From Methylotuvimicrobium sp. KM2 (lineage in GTDB: Bacteria > Pseudomonadota > Gammaproteobacteria > Methylococcales > Methylomonadaceae), in NCBI RefSeq assembly GCF_038051925.1, contig NZ_CP150634.1, forward strand, positions 3,294,300 through 3,358,299: 64,000 nt of DNA, given 5' to 3'. The notes under the pieces were generated by a model that was not told the origin of the DNA, did no database searches, and was given only the letters and a program-made list of their open reading frames with translations. A program made the position numbers and the translations under genes. Below are positions 46,839 to 55,477 of this stretch, piece by piece (positions within the stretch are counted from its first letter, which is position 1; each line of letters begins with the position of its first letter).

Positions 46839-48768
46839 GATCAACTCCTTTTTGCGCTAAAAAGCGCACCAGTTGCAATGCATCGGTATCGAGTCTTGCG
46901 CTGCGGTTATAGATTACTTTGCTTTCGTCAACGTGTCGCTTGATTAGAAAACATTGACTCAATAAGTCCTGTAAACGTTGACGCGCCTGTTCGAGCGTAA
47001 TCTTAGACTGTTCTTGCGCGACGCGATGAACCCCCGAGCTCAAATAATCGGCAGCAATCAGATCCACTAGCTCGTCATTCGAAAACGGTTGAACATCACC
47101 CCGATTAACCAAGGCAAAGCGTTCTTCGACATGAAAGAAAAAACTATTGGAAAACGGCGTTTTTTGTTGGTCCTTGGCGAAATCATCGGCTAGCGTCTGC
47201 ATGATGACTTCGCCGTCTTTATTCAACGCTTTTTCCCACGGCATAGCCCATTGCAGATGTTGACCGCCAGGCTTCCAAACCCGTACCGCAATGGCATCGC
47301 GTCCGGTATGTTCTTTGGCGATGTCATCCAGTAACTGATGGGCGTCGGACAGCACCTTACCCAACGGCATCCGAATATGGGCGTATTCAATCGCGCCGGA
47401 TAGCGTCGTATTGATGTCTGGCCAAGCGGCAAAGCATGTTAAATAGTGACTGCGCAGCGCCTGAGCGCATTTCAGTGCAAACTCCAGCGGTAACAGCGCT
47501 AACACATCGTCTCCACCGGCATAAACCAGAAAACCGCTGTTTTCTTCGACAATTTCCGGCACACCTTGAGTGAATTGATTCAGTCCATCGCTGATATGTT
47601 GCTGTTTATTGACATCGCTCATGTGACTACCCAGCGAATCGCCGTCCATCATCAACACCGCGTAGAACGGGCTGACCGATTCGATGGTTTCGGGGAGTGA
47701 GCGGCGCAGCGCGTTCAGCTTTTTCTTGGTTTGTTGCGCTAGAGTTTGATTGGCATAGATATTTTCATTATCCAACGCCGCCTCGAAGAACACGTTGCCA
47801 TCGAGGTTTTTGGTGTACCACAACAGTTTTCGTTCGGGGTATTTGTCCAAAATATTATTGATACACTGTAAATCCGTTGCATATTCGCCATAACTGGCAG
47901 TCAGTTGTTTTGCGGCATCGTGAAAATCCCGCAAAGCGGATTCCGGCGCTTGGTCGAGCACTTTCGCCAACCAGGGAGCAGCGGCCATGTAGGCTACCGA
48001 TGGCACAGCCGGGTTAACTGACCAACCGGACAGCCTCCAGCCTCCCGGCATCGGTACAGTCAATTCGTGGAAATAACGCGCGAAACGGCGTTTAATCAAG
48101 GCGATGGCGCACAGATATTCGTGTTCCCGCAAATCGCTGCCCATACCACGCTGCCCGTTTTGGCGCAAAGCCCGCCAGAATCTTGCCAAATCTTTGCTAT
48201 TCGGAGAGGCAATACCGGACAGTTCTTGCCAGCCGTCCATCATCATGCATTTAACGCCTGTTTCTTCGGGCGGCAAATAACTGCGCCAGTTTTTACGTCG
48301 ATCCAACAGATTGCTTTCGTTTACATCCGCAGACAAGGCCCAACTGATTTCCCAAAAATGCTGGACTTGCCGCTGCCAAATGGCACGCGTTTGCTCAGAG
48401 CACGCCGCCAAATCGTTATGCCAGACGCATTCACCCAACGCCATCCAGGCTTGTTGGATGCTGTCCACGACTTGCTGAGGTTGGAAATCGGCAGGAACTC
48501 TGGCTAAGCCGCCTTTGAAACGGTTAGGTACGCAGCCTTGTTGCGGCGAGGTGTCTTTGTCTTTGTCTTTGCCTTCCAGCCAATTCAAGTAGTTCTGATC
48601 CGCTTTCGGAAAAATGATTTCCCCTTGTTGTTGAATAACTGCGCGCATCGCCACCGCCGATAGCCAGGACAACAAAAAGGAACCGGCCCAGAAATCCCGT
48701 GTACGCCGAGCTTGGGCAACGAAGCCCTGAACCGGGCCGAGGGTGAAGTGGAAATAGCTCTGTGTCAT
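46831..48768 (-). CDS. cmr2: Type III-B large subunit Cmr2/Cas10, without HD nuclease domain
   Basis: A 645-residue Cas10. It begins directly with YFHFTLGPVQGFVAQARRTRDFWAG, the start of the first palm region, so the N-terminal HD DNase domain found in many Cas10 proteins is absent. The second palm keeps YAGGDDVLALLPLE (GGDD near residue 420), so synthesis of cyclic oligoadenylate on target binding is expected. The first palm has MMDGDSLGSHM. Without an HD domain it should not cut DNA, so immunity would depend on RNA cleavage and cOA signalling. It overlaps cmr1 and cmr3. Confidence 0.92.
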   Translation of the reverse strand: MTQSYFHFTLGPVQGFVAQARRTRDFWAGSFLLSWLSAVAMRAVIQQQGEIIFPKADQNYLNWLEGKDKDKDTSPQQGCVPNRFKGGLARVPADFQPQQVVDSIQQAWMALGECVWHNDLAACSEQTRAIWQRQVQHFWEISWALSADVNESNLLDRRKNWRSYLPPEETGVKCMMMDGWQELSGIASPNSKDLARFWRALRQNGQRGMGSDLREHEYLCAIALIKRRFARYFHELTVPMPGGWRLSGWSVNPAVPSVAYMAAAPWLAKVLDQAPESALRDFHDAAKQLTASYGEYATDLQCINNILDKYPERKLLWYTKNLDGNVFFEAALDNENIYANQTLAQQTKKKLNALRRSLPETIESVSPFYAVLMMDGDSLGSHMSDVNKQQHISDGLNQFTQGVPEIVEENSGFLVYAGGDDVLALLPLEFALKCAQALRSHYLTCFAAWPDINTTLSGAIEYAHIRMPLGKVLSDAHQLLDDIAKEHTGRDAIAVRVWKPGGQHLQWAMPWEKALNKDGEVIMQTLADDFAKDQQKTPFSNSFFFHVEERFALVNRGDVQPFSNDELVDLIAADYLSSGVHRVAQEQSKITLEQARQRLQDLLSQCFLIKRHVDESKVIYNRSARLDTDALQLVRFLAQKGVDHG

Positions 48769-49757
48769 GGGTAAACCTGCTCCATTGAGTCAATAAAAGC
48801 TTGTACGGGGCAATAAAAATCGAGTTGGTTACCACTGGGATAACCAGGATGAAAGATGGCGGGCAGCCAGGTAATAACTGACACATACTCATTGCCGACC
48901 GGATGCAAATGCATTAGCAAAGAACCGGCACGACGATTGTCTTCATCGGCTTCACCGTAATTGCCTGCTAACGGCAACCCAAACGGTAACTTATTCAAAC
49001 CGCGACCGGCTCGCTTGCGCGCTTCGCGGTAGCGGTCACCTAAGCGATTCATGAGTAGTTTGACATCCCGCCCCTGACCGGCATCGACAATTCGGCTGGT
49101 CTGGCTAAAGGCGGTATAAATAGGCATAGAAGGCGCTGGATCGAATGCATTGAGCCGTTGGCTGATAGCGTCGAAATAGGCAGCGGTCGTGTCAAAGCGA
49201 TAGCTATGGCCGTTCAGGCTGGTCATCGCGACGGAACCGAATCCTCGACGAGCGCGACTACCTAACCCGCCCAGCATGCCCCAAATGATAAGCGTATCTT
49301 CCAATTGTTGGATATGTTCTTCATTAGCCGTTTTTTTGAAACCTAATTGCAGAGTGAATGTCCCGTTAGCGATGCCCTTGCGATGTGGATCGCCGCTTTG
49401 CGTCGCATCTAAACCATAACCTAAAAAACCGGCGCCGCCTTCATTATTTTTGGGCCATGATTTTTCGATGCCTTGCGTTTTGACATCGGTTAATTTGAGC
49501 TGAAAAAGACCTTGGCCATAACGATTTTCCCGTGTTGCCGCACCAAATAGTTCGGCCTCTTTTTCATGCAGTACATTTAATGCAGCGATGTCATCGTTAT
49601 CTTGTTCGCGCAAATAACGCCCCCAGTGCAGGGCCCGCCACCAAAAACGAAGCGCACCTTTGATGGAAGGCGGACGAAGCTCAGGTTTATCATTAGCATC
49701 AGCGCCGCCGATAAAAATCGGCGTGACAATTTCGTATTTCGCTTCGAGTATTTGCAT
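48765..49757 (-). CDS. cmr1: Type III-B subunit Cmr1
   Basis: A 330-residue RAMP protein, first gene of the leftward cmr operon. The start AKYEIVTPIFIGGADANDKPE and PSIKGALRFWWRALHWG are the family hallmarks, and GMLGGLGSRARRGFGSV is the glycine-rich loop near residue 175. Cmr1 binds the 3' end of the crRNA with Cmr6. It ends with a four-base overlap with cmr2. Confidence 0.93.
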   Translation of the reverse strand: MQILEAKYEIVTPIFIGGADANDKPELRPPSIKGALRFWWRALHWGRYLREQDNDDIAALNVLHEKEAELFGAATRENRYGQGLFQLKLTDVKTQGIEKSWPKNNEGGAGFLGYGLDATQSGDPHRKGIANGTFTLQLGFKKTANEEHIQQLEDTLIIWGMLGGLGSRARRGFGSVAMTSLNGHSYRFDTTAAYFDAISQRLNAFDPAPSMPIYTAFSQTSRIVDAGQGRDVKLLMNRLGDRYREARKRAGRGLNKLPFGLPLAGNYGEADEDNRRAGSLLMHLHPVGNEYVSVITWLPAIFHPGYPSGNQLDFYCPVQAFIDSMEQVYP

Positions 49758-50211
49758 AAAATCCCCAATTGTTATGATATTTTTTCCAGACCTAAAGTTT
49801 AGTCTCTTGAATCAAGCCATCTAGAGAGATGATGTTCTAATCAGTGAAGAAAGCGCATAAAGTTTTCGCCATCCAGCACCGTGCCTGCTCGCCGCCCCCC
49901 CATACAACGATTCAAGAAAAGGCTACCGAATATAATACTCAAATTAACAATGATCCAAGATTTTAGAATACTTGGCACGACGCCGATACTGAGTTTTATC
50001 GGTATGGGTCTTGGGCTTATGAAAAGTCTCCATGTGTTTTTTAACCAAGTTATTAGTAATTTGTCGGCGTTTCATAAGGCGTCTTTTTCAGTAAGTGATT
50101 CATGTTAGGGGCTATTAAACCCCAAATGCCGACAAGTGAATAGTTCAACAAATTTGTTAAGCAAGCTTTATCGATTCGGATTTTGTTTAATACCAATCGA
50201 CCCCGCCAAAA
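49758..50211. promoter_or_regulatory. Divergent promoter region between cmr1 and cas2
   Basis: A 454-base AT-rich gap between the leftward effector operon and the rightward adaptation genes. Both operons must start here. I see no gene or CRISPR repeat in it. Confidence 0.5.
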
Positions 50212-50223
50212 ATGGAAAACACG

Positions 50224-50505
50224 ATGCAGAACCAAGCCGTCCTCGCCTACGACATCGTCGACAACAAAACCCGCCGCAAAGCCTTTAAGCGCCTACAAGC
50301 TTGGCAAATCGGCAGTCAATATTCGGTCTTCGAATGCCGACTAAACAAGCGGCAATCGGAAGAACTACTCTTACAACTTTGCAACATCATCGACGAACAA
50401 CAAGACAAATTATTGTTCGTCTGGCTTGACAGCCGGCGACCGGCCAAGGCGCTGACCAAACGGGCTCAAATACAGTTTCAGACACCGGCATGGTATATCG
50501 GCTAA
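50224..50505 (+). CDS. cas2: CRISPR adaptation protein Cas2, first copy
   Basis: About 93 residues from the ATG at 50224 (an in-frame ATG four codons earlier is the alternative). The strand QAVLAYDIVDNKTRRKAFKRLQ carries the family's metal-site aspartate, and GSQYSVFECRLNKRQ is the second conserved strand. Cas2 holds the Cas1 dimers together during spacer integration. Its stop overlaps the start of a second, different cas2 gene (TAATG). Confidence 0.88.
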   Translation: MQNQAVLAYDIVDNKTRRKAFKRLQAWQIGSQYSVFECRLNKRQSEELLLQLCNIIDEQQDKLLFVWLDSRRPAKALTKRAQIQFQTPAWYIG

Positions 50506-50849
50506 TGAAAAAGCAATGGTATCTGCTCTGCTACGACATCAGAGAAGAAAAACGATTAAAAAAATTTCACTATCGCTTGAGCAAGCAAGCGATGGCAATG
50601 CAAAAATCAGTATTTCTAGTAGAAGCCGGCGACAAAGAGATCCAAAAAATCATTCAACTTGTCGACGCCTACACCCACACACACGAAGACGATGTTCGTC
50701 TATACCCTATCGAACACCCTAAAGCGATCTGGAGCGCCGGCATTCAAAACCAATCGTTTCGGGGTATCGCAACCGGACAAGACGACGTGGCGCACAACAC
50801 ATCGCTATTGGCCCGTCTGCTCCGGCGATTATCGGGAGAACACGCATGA
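50505..50849 (+). CDS. cas2: CRISPR adaptation protein Cas2, second, diverged copy
   Basis: A 114-residue Cas2-family protein: WYLLCYDIREEKRLKKFHYRL with the aspartate, then AMQKSVFLVEAGDKEI. It is as different from the first Cas2 as paralogues in separate systems would be, and has a longer C-terminal tail. Having two overlapping cas2 genes is unusual; a Cas2 heterodimer is possible. Its end overlaps cas1 by four bases. Confidence 0.85.
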   Translation: MKKQWYLLCYDIREEKRLKKFHYRLSKQAMAMQKSVFLVEAGDKEIQKIIQLVDAYTHTHEDDVRLYPIEHPKAIWSAGIQNQSFRGIATGQDDVAHNTSLLARLLRRLSGEHA

Positions 50850-51838
50850 TACTCATCATTGACCAACGCACCGTCAGCGTTAGCTACGAAAGCCAAACCC
50901 TTTGCATCCGGCGCGACCACGAACCGATGCAACGCATACCGCTCAACCTTCTGGAACAAATGATAGTCTACGGCAAACCCAACATCGATATTTCCGTATG
51001 GCGAGCCTTGTCGGCTGCCGCCATTCCAGCCTGCCTACTATCCTTACGCGGCGGGCAAGAACCGGTCGTATTGGCATCGGGATTGGCGAAGCGATTACCG
51101 TTACGACGACTGCAATACCGCTGCGCCGAAAACAAAAACCATGCGCACGCAATTGCCCGCTGGTTTCTGGCCCAAAAATTTGTCAGTTACGACCTATCGC
51201 TTAACGTTTTGAGCGAAGCACAACAAAACGCCTTTAAACAACAGCGCCATACCCTAACCGAAAACCTAAACCAAAGCCAAAACATTCAAGCGATGATGGG
51301 ACTTGAAGGCGCTTTAGCCCATGCCTGGTTCGCGTCTTTAGCCGAAACATTGCCGGCCCAATGGCGATTTTCCGGACGAAACCGAAGACCGCCTCAAGAC
51401 CCATTCAATGCCTTACTGTCGCTAGGATACACCTTACTCACCGGAGAAATACGGCAAATCCTAGTCAGCGAAGGACTGGATCCGGCCTTCGGTTTTTTGC
51501 ATCAACCGGCGCCCGGACGAGAAGCTTTGGCTTTGGACTTTACCGAATTATTCCGAAGCGCTGTGGATTTCGCTTTGTATGCATTTATCGAAGAACTGAC
51601 ACCCCAAGACTTCTACTACAGTCAAGCCCACGGCTGCCGTCTGACCAAAAGCGCCCGCCCTCTATTCTACCGATTTTGGGCGGAATTTCGTGAACAGTGT
51701 CCACGTTACGCCGGCAACAGCCAAGCAGAGGAGAACGGCAAGATCGTTAGCGCGCCGCTGCCGGAACAAATACGCGGCCGAGTAGCGGTTTTACGCGAAT
51801 GCATGAAATCACTGGAAGCGGAGCCGAGCGATGACTGA
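50846..51838 (+). CDS. cas1: CRISPR integrase Cas1
   Basis: A 330-residue Cas1. The catalytic triad is visible: glutamate in MMGLEGALAHAWF, histidine in FGFLHQPAPGREALALDF and aspartate/glutamate in the same stretch (ALDFTELFRSAVDFALY). The N-terminal beta domain starts MILIIDQRTVSV. The protein is not fused to the reverse transcriptase; the RT gene follows with an eight-base overlap, so the two are made together. Confidence 0.93.
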   Translation: MILIIDQRTVSVSYESQTLCIRRDHEPMQRIPLNLLEQMIVYGKPNIDISVWRALSAAAIPACLLSLRGGQEPVVLASGLAKRLPLRRLQYRCAENKNHAHAIARWFLAQKFVSYDLSLNVLSEAQQNAFKQQRHTLTENLNQSQNIQAMMGLEGALAHAWFASLAETLPAQWRFSGRNRRPPQDPFNALLSLGYTLLTGEIRQILVSEGLDPAFGFLHQPAPGREALALDFTELFRSAVDFALYAFIEELTPQDFYYSQAHGCRLTKSARPLFYRFWAEFREQCPRYAGNSQAEENGKIVSAPLPEQIRGRVAVLRECMKSLEAEPSDD

Positions 51839-52670
51839 AAGCCCATTGGAACAAGCCATGTCCCCGGACATCATAGATCAAAGCTGGCATCGCTTAAAAA
51901 CCGAACACACCCCGTGGTCGCCTCAAGTGACTCGGGAAGCGTTGCAAAGTAATTTATTGCATCACATATTAACGCTAAGAGAAGACGTTCTTAGAGGGAC
52001 TTACCGCCCGAAACCTTTGCGGCAATTTCCGATGCAAAAAGCCGACGGCAAACAGCGCATCATAACGGCCCAATATTTGGCGGATAAACTCATACAGAGA
52101 GCACTATTGATCGTACTGGAACCCAAGGCCGAACGGCTATTTCACGATAATAGCTACGCCTATCGTCCCAAGCGAAGCGTCAACGACGCCATTGCCAAAG
52201 TCCGCGAACACGTTCGCTGCGGCCGCGCTTGGCTGGTAGATGCCGACATTGAAAAGTTTTTCGACAACATCCCGCACAACCGGCTCCTAAAGAGGCTCAA
52301 AGGCTTTGTCGACGATGATAAAACCTTCAAGCTTCTTGCCGTATGGCTGGAACAAGGCGCCCACCATAAAAGCTTACTCGGCAAACGTTTAGGCATTCCG
52401 CAAGGGGCAATTTTATCGCCTTTGATGTGTAATTTGTACATGCATGATTTCGACATGAGCCTCACAGAGGCTAATATCCCGTTCGTGCGTTTTGCCGATG
52501 ATTTTTTATTATTTACCGACAGCGAAAAAAATGCGCGAGCGGCAATGGAATACGCCAGGTACCAATTGGATAAATTGGGTCTTAAACTACATCCGCAAAA
52601 AACCCGTGTTGTGCAAAGCGGCCCCCGCGTTGTGTTTTTAGGTCAAAAACTCCCTTGCGCAAAACGCTAA
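51831..52670 (+). CDS. CRISPR-associated reverse transcriptase, not fused to Cas1
   Basis: A 279-residue group II intron-type RT. Fingers and palm motifs are in order: PMQKADGKQRIITAQYLADK, NSYAYRPKRSVNDAI, AWLVDADIEKFFDNIPH (first catalytic aspartate), GIPQGAILSPLMCNLYMHDF and PFVRFADDFLLFTDS, where FADD replaces YADD; the last motif is KLGLKLHPQKTRVV. The protein ends soon after GPRVVFLGQKL, without the thumb/maturase domain, so it is short. Next to cas1 and type III genes it should help acquire spacers from RNA. Its last 15 codons are duplicated before the second array. Confidence 0.9.
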   Translation: MTESPLEQAMSPDIIDQSWHRLKTEHTPWSPQVTREALQSNLLHHILTLREDVLRGTYRPKPLRQFPMQKADGKQRIITAQYLADKLIQRALLIVLEPKAERLFHDNSYAYRPKRSVNDAIAKVREHVRCGRAWLVDADIEKFFDNIPHNRLLKRLKGFVDDDKTFKLLAVWLEQGAHHKSLLGKRLGIPQGAILSPLMCNLYMHDFDMSLTEANIPFVRFADDFLLFTDSEKNARAAMEYARYQLDKLGLKLHPQKTRVVQSGPRVVFLGQKLPCAKR

Positions 52671-52790
52671 TCGATGTTAAAAAAGCAGCTACCGGTCGAA
52701 CGTTTCACGGCTAACTTGAAAAGTCAAAATCGGTCTCCTGAAAACCGCTTACAAGATAATGATAATAAACTATTTTTTAGGTGGGTAAGG
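52671..52790 (+). promoter_or_regulatory. CRISPR leader 1
   Basis: 120 bases between the RT stop and the first repeat, AT-rich towards the array. The sequence is repeated at 53473-53592 together with the RT end. Its position at the intact-repeat side identifies it as the leader. Confidence 0.8.
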
Positions 52791-53246
52791 GTTCGACCGG
52801 TTCCCTGTTTACGAAGGGATTAAGACTGTCATAAACTTCTCTGTGTACTCGGGAATCAAGGTTCGACCGGTTCCCTGTTTACGAAGGGATTAAGACATGT
52901 TGGTGCTGGATTTGCACCACCTATTATGGATTGTTCGACCGGTTCCCTGTTTACGAAGGGATTAAGACTTAATTTTAAAAAACCACTCTTCCTTGAGTTT
53001 TGGTTCGACCGGTTCCCTGTTTACGAAGGGATTAAGACCAATGACTGACCTTGACACTCGGCCAATTGGGCGTTCGACCGGTTCCCTGTTTACGAAGGGA
53101 TTAAGACTTAGGGGGAGAAGCATAACTCCTAAAGATCTACGGTTCGACCGGTTCCCTGTTTACGAAGGGATTAAGACCTCCTCGACGCGACGAATCACTT
53201 CGTTACGGTAGTTCGACCGGCTCCCTGTTTACGAAGGGATTAAGAC
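52791..53246 (+). CRISPR. CRISPR array 1: 7 repeats, 6 spacers
   Basis: Repeats are 36 bases, beginning GTTCGACCGGTTCCC and ending GAAGGGATTAAGAC, with a TCCCT/AGGGA stem. Starts: 52791, 52861, 52933, 53003, 53072, 53142, 53211. Spacers are 33-36 bases. The last repeat has one change (CGGC in place of CGGT), marking the leader-distal end. Same strand as cas1-RT. Confidence 0.97.
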
Positions 53247-53270
53247 ACAATCACCCCGAACCCCTTTTCT

Positions 53271-53319
53271 GTTACCCAAGCTCCAGCTTGGGTAACCTGT
53301 TCAGGAAGCTCTAGCTTCC
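53271..53319. repeat. Two perfect palindromes between the arrays
   Basis: GTTACCCAAGCT and AGCTTGGGTAAC (53271-53296, two-base loop), then GGAAGCT and AGCTTCC (53304-53319). They lie in the 226 bases between array 1 and the second leader copy and may be a terminator-like or small repeat element. Confidence 0.75.
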
Positions 53320-53472
53320 CGATAATCAAGGAAGATTGAACGAGAAAGCCGGGGTTGATTGTGAATCTGCGGAGGTTATGTCGCTCACAGGAAGCTGGCG
53401 CTTGGGAAAGAGCGTGAAAACGCCCCTCGCGTTGTGTTTTTAGGTCAAAAACTCCCTTGCGCAAAACGCTAA

Positions 53473-53592
53473 TCGATGTTAAAAAAGCAGCTACCGGTCG
53501 AACGTTTCACGGCTAACTTGAAAAGTCAAAATCGGTCTCCTGAAAACCGCTTACAAGATAATGATAATAAACTATTTTTTAGGTGGGTAAGG
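53473..53592 (+). promoter_or_regulatory. CRISPR leader 2 (duplicate)
   Basis: A copy of leader 1, offset by 802 bases. The duplication starts at 53428 with the last 15 codons of the RT gene (CGCGTTGTGTTTTTAGGTC) and runs into the first repeat of array 2. Confidence 0.85.
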
Positions 53593-54526
53593 GTTCGACC
53601 GGTTCCCTGTTTACGAAGGGATTAAGACGTGGCCTGTGTCATGCTATGAAGATCCATAGAGGTTCGACCGGTTCCCTGTTTACGAAGGGATTAAGACTTT
53701 CCGACATACTTACTGCAGCTATCCTTGCCGTTCGACCGGTTCCCTGTTTACGAAGGGATTAAGACTTCATTTTCTTATCTCCAAAGTTAAGGGTTTTGGT
53801 TCGACCGGTTCCCTGTTTACGAAGGGATTAAGACGTTCATGTTGGTACGATAAGCTAACAGATCGTAGTTCGACCGGTTCCCTGTTTACGAAGGGATTAA
53901 GACTTTCGATTCTGGTTCGAAGATCCCTTTCAAGCCGTTCGACCGGTTCCCTGTTTACGAAGGGATTAAGACGTATAGGGACCTCCGGTCCGTACCATGC
54001 GAGAGTTCGACCGGTTCCCTGTTTACGAAGGGATTAAGACAGTGGTTCTAACCCTTTTGGGAATGCTCCGGGCGTTCGACCGGTTCCCTGTTTACGAAGG
54101 GATTAAGACTCTTTCTTTTCGGTCGTTCACGAACCACTCTCTTGTTCGACCGGTTCCCTGTTTACGAAGGGATTAAGACCAGCTAGTGACAGCATGACAT
54201 TCTCCAGTTGAAAAGTTCGACCGGTTCCCTGTTTACGAAGGGATTAAGACTACGTAGAAATAACCATTTTACTTGAATCCCCGGTTCGACCGGTTCCCTG
54301 TTTACGAAGGGATTAAGACCCTCATCCATGAGTTTATTCTCTTTATACCTTTGTTCGACCGGTTCCCTGTTTACGAAGGGATTAAGACGTTGAGCAGGGG
54401 TCTCCACAGGTTGAGCTGCGATGTTCGACCGGTTCCCTGTTTACGAAGGGATTAAGACTGCCAGCGGTTTCTGCCTCACGAACGTGAGACGTTCGACCGG
54501 TTCCCTGTCTACGAAGGTATTAAAGA
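53593..54526 (+). CRISPR. CRISPR array 2: 14 repeats, 13 spacers
   Basis: The same 36-base repeat as array 1. Starts: 53593, 53662, 53730, 53799, 53868, 53937, 54005, 54074, 54144, 54215, 54284, 54353, 54423, 54491. Spacers are 32-35 bases. The last repeat is degenerate (CTGTCTACG, GGTATTAAAGA), so growth is at the left (leader) side. Confidence 0.97.
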
Positions 54527-54592
54527 ACAAGCCCCGGATAAGCAAAACGGATAGACTTAGTATTAATAAGCCAAGTTGTCGCGAGTCAAATC

Positions 54593-54853
54593 ATGAAAAC
54601 GTTAGTTTTGCTCATTGCACTGTCCATTTCCGGAGTCGCTTTTTCAAAACAGCCGGATCAAAGGCTTCGCGCTTACGACGGACAAGGACGGAGAGATCCG
54701 GGCCGAGACTTGGTGATAAGACACGGCAATATCTATCAATCGGATCGTCAAGGCAGAGTTTTGTATGAGAAAGGCTATATCCGGCTAAAAGACGGACAGG
54801 AGTTCGACAAGAAGGGGCGCCGGACAGGGAGACGATTAGACTTGAGCAAATAA
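54593..54853 (+). CDS. Small exported protein, unknown function
   Basis: An 86-residue protein with a signal peptide (MKTLVLLIALSISGVAFS) and a very basic mature part with two short repeats resembling each other (IRHGNIYQSDRQGRVLYEKG, IRLKDGQEFDKKGRR). No family recognised. It lies between the array and the ring-nuclease operon, but its own promoter side is the array end, so a link with CRISPR is doubtful. Confidence 0.6.
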   Translation: MKTLVLLIALSISGVAFSKQPDQRLRAYDGQGRRDPGRDLVIRHGNIYQSDRQGRVLYEKGYIRLKDGQEFDKKGRRTGRRLDLSK

Positions 54854-54960
54854 TTACACCCGCATCCAGGTAGATATCGAAACTTCTAATACGAAGGCTT
54901 TAACCTAACGTTCATGAAGGCCTAGCCATCGCCCCGGCAAATGAAAGTTCTCTGGTGGGG

Positions 54961-55063
54961 AGGGTACGGTCACTCGCCCGACAGGACGCCGTGAATACAT
55001 CCATGTAGGCTCGACGGCGGCTGTCCCTGCCGCCGACGCCTGTCGATCGAGCAACCGCACCCT
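54961..55063. repeat. Palindromic repeat (GGGTTCGG family)
   Basis: AGGGTACGGTCACTCGCCCG on the left, TCGATCGAGCAACCGCACCC on the right, with GGCGGCTGTCCCTGCCGCC inside; a diverged copy of the 29695 element. Confidence 0.8.
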
Positions 55064-55144
55064 CTCCGGAACAGGCATTGCCAGAACGGAGTTTTGCATA
55101 TCGAAAAATTAGATAATGAATCCAAATTTACGATCTTTCACAGT

Positions 55145-55330
55145 AAAAAGAGCAGTTGAGAGCCTCAAACTACCGTTCGCCCTGAGCCCTTCGGCTGCGC
55201 TCAGGAGAGCCCCGTCGAAGGGTGAACGGTAGTTTGAGGCTTCACCAAGACGGTGAAAGTGTTGTAGACCCTTCATGCTTCGACTTAGCTCGGCACGAAC
55301 GGTCTACAACACATGTCAACTGCTCTTTTT
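55145..55330. repeat. Nested inverted repeat with three stems, upstream of the ring-nuclease operon
   Basis: Outer arms AAAAAGAGCAGTTGA (55145-55159) and TCAACTGCTCTTTTT (55316-55330) enclose two hairpins: GCCTCAAACTACCGTTC (55162) with its complement at 55224-55240, and GTGTTGTAGACC (55259) with GGTCTACAACAC at 55301. All three pairs are perfect. The whole could fold as a three-way junction. It ends about 148 bases before the operon start. Confidence 0.85.
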
Positions 55331-55477
55331 AGGTTTAACAATATTGTTAAGATGCTTCCTACCGGCTATTTCTGCTAAGCTTACCTCACTTAATCTTAAC
55401 CACAGCTTCGGCATGCTCGCTTGATTCCGTCAAGCGAATCAATGTCATTTGCCGAATGTTCGACTAACGTGAGACTT

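Noticed and set aside
52993..54471. Open frames with repeated FDRFPVYEG or LNPFVNREPVE stretches
   Set aside because: They are translations of the CRISPR repeats, not genes.
54593..54853. The small exported protein as a Cas accessory
   Set aside because: A signal peptide and lack of overlap with either operon argue against a role in the cytoplasmic CRISPR complex.
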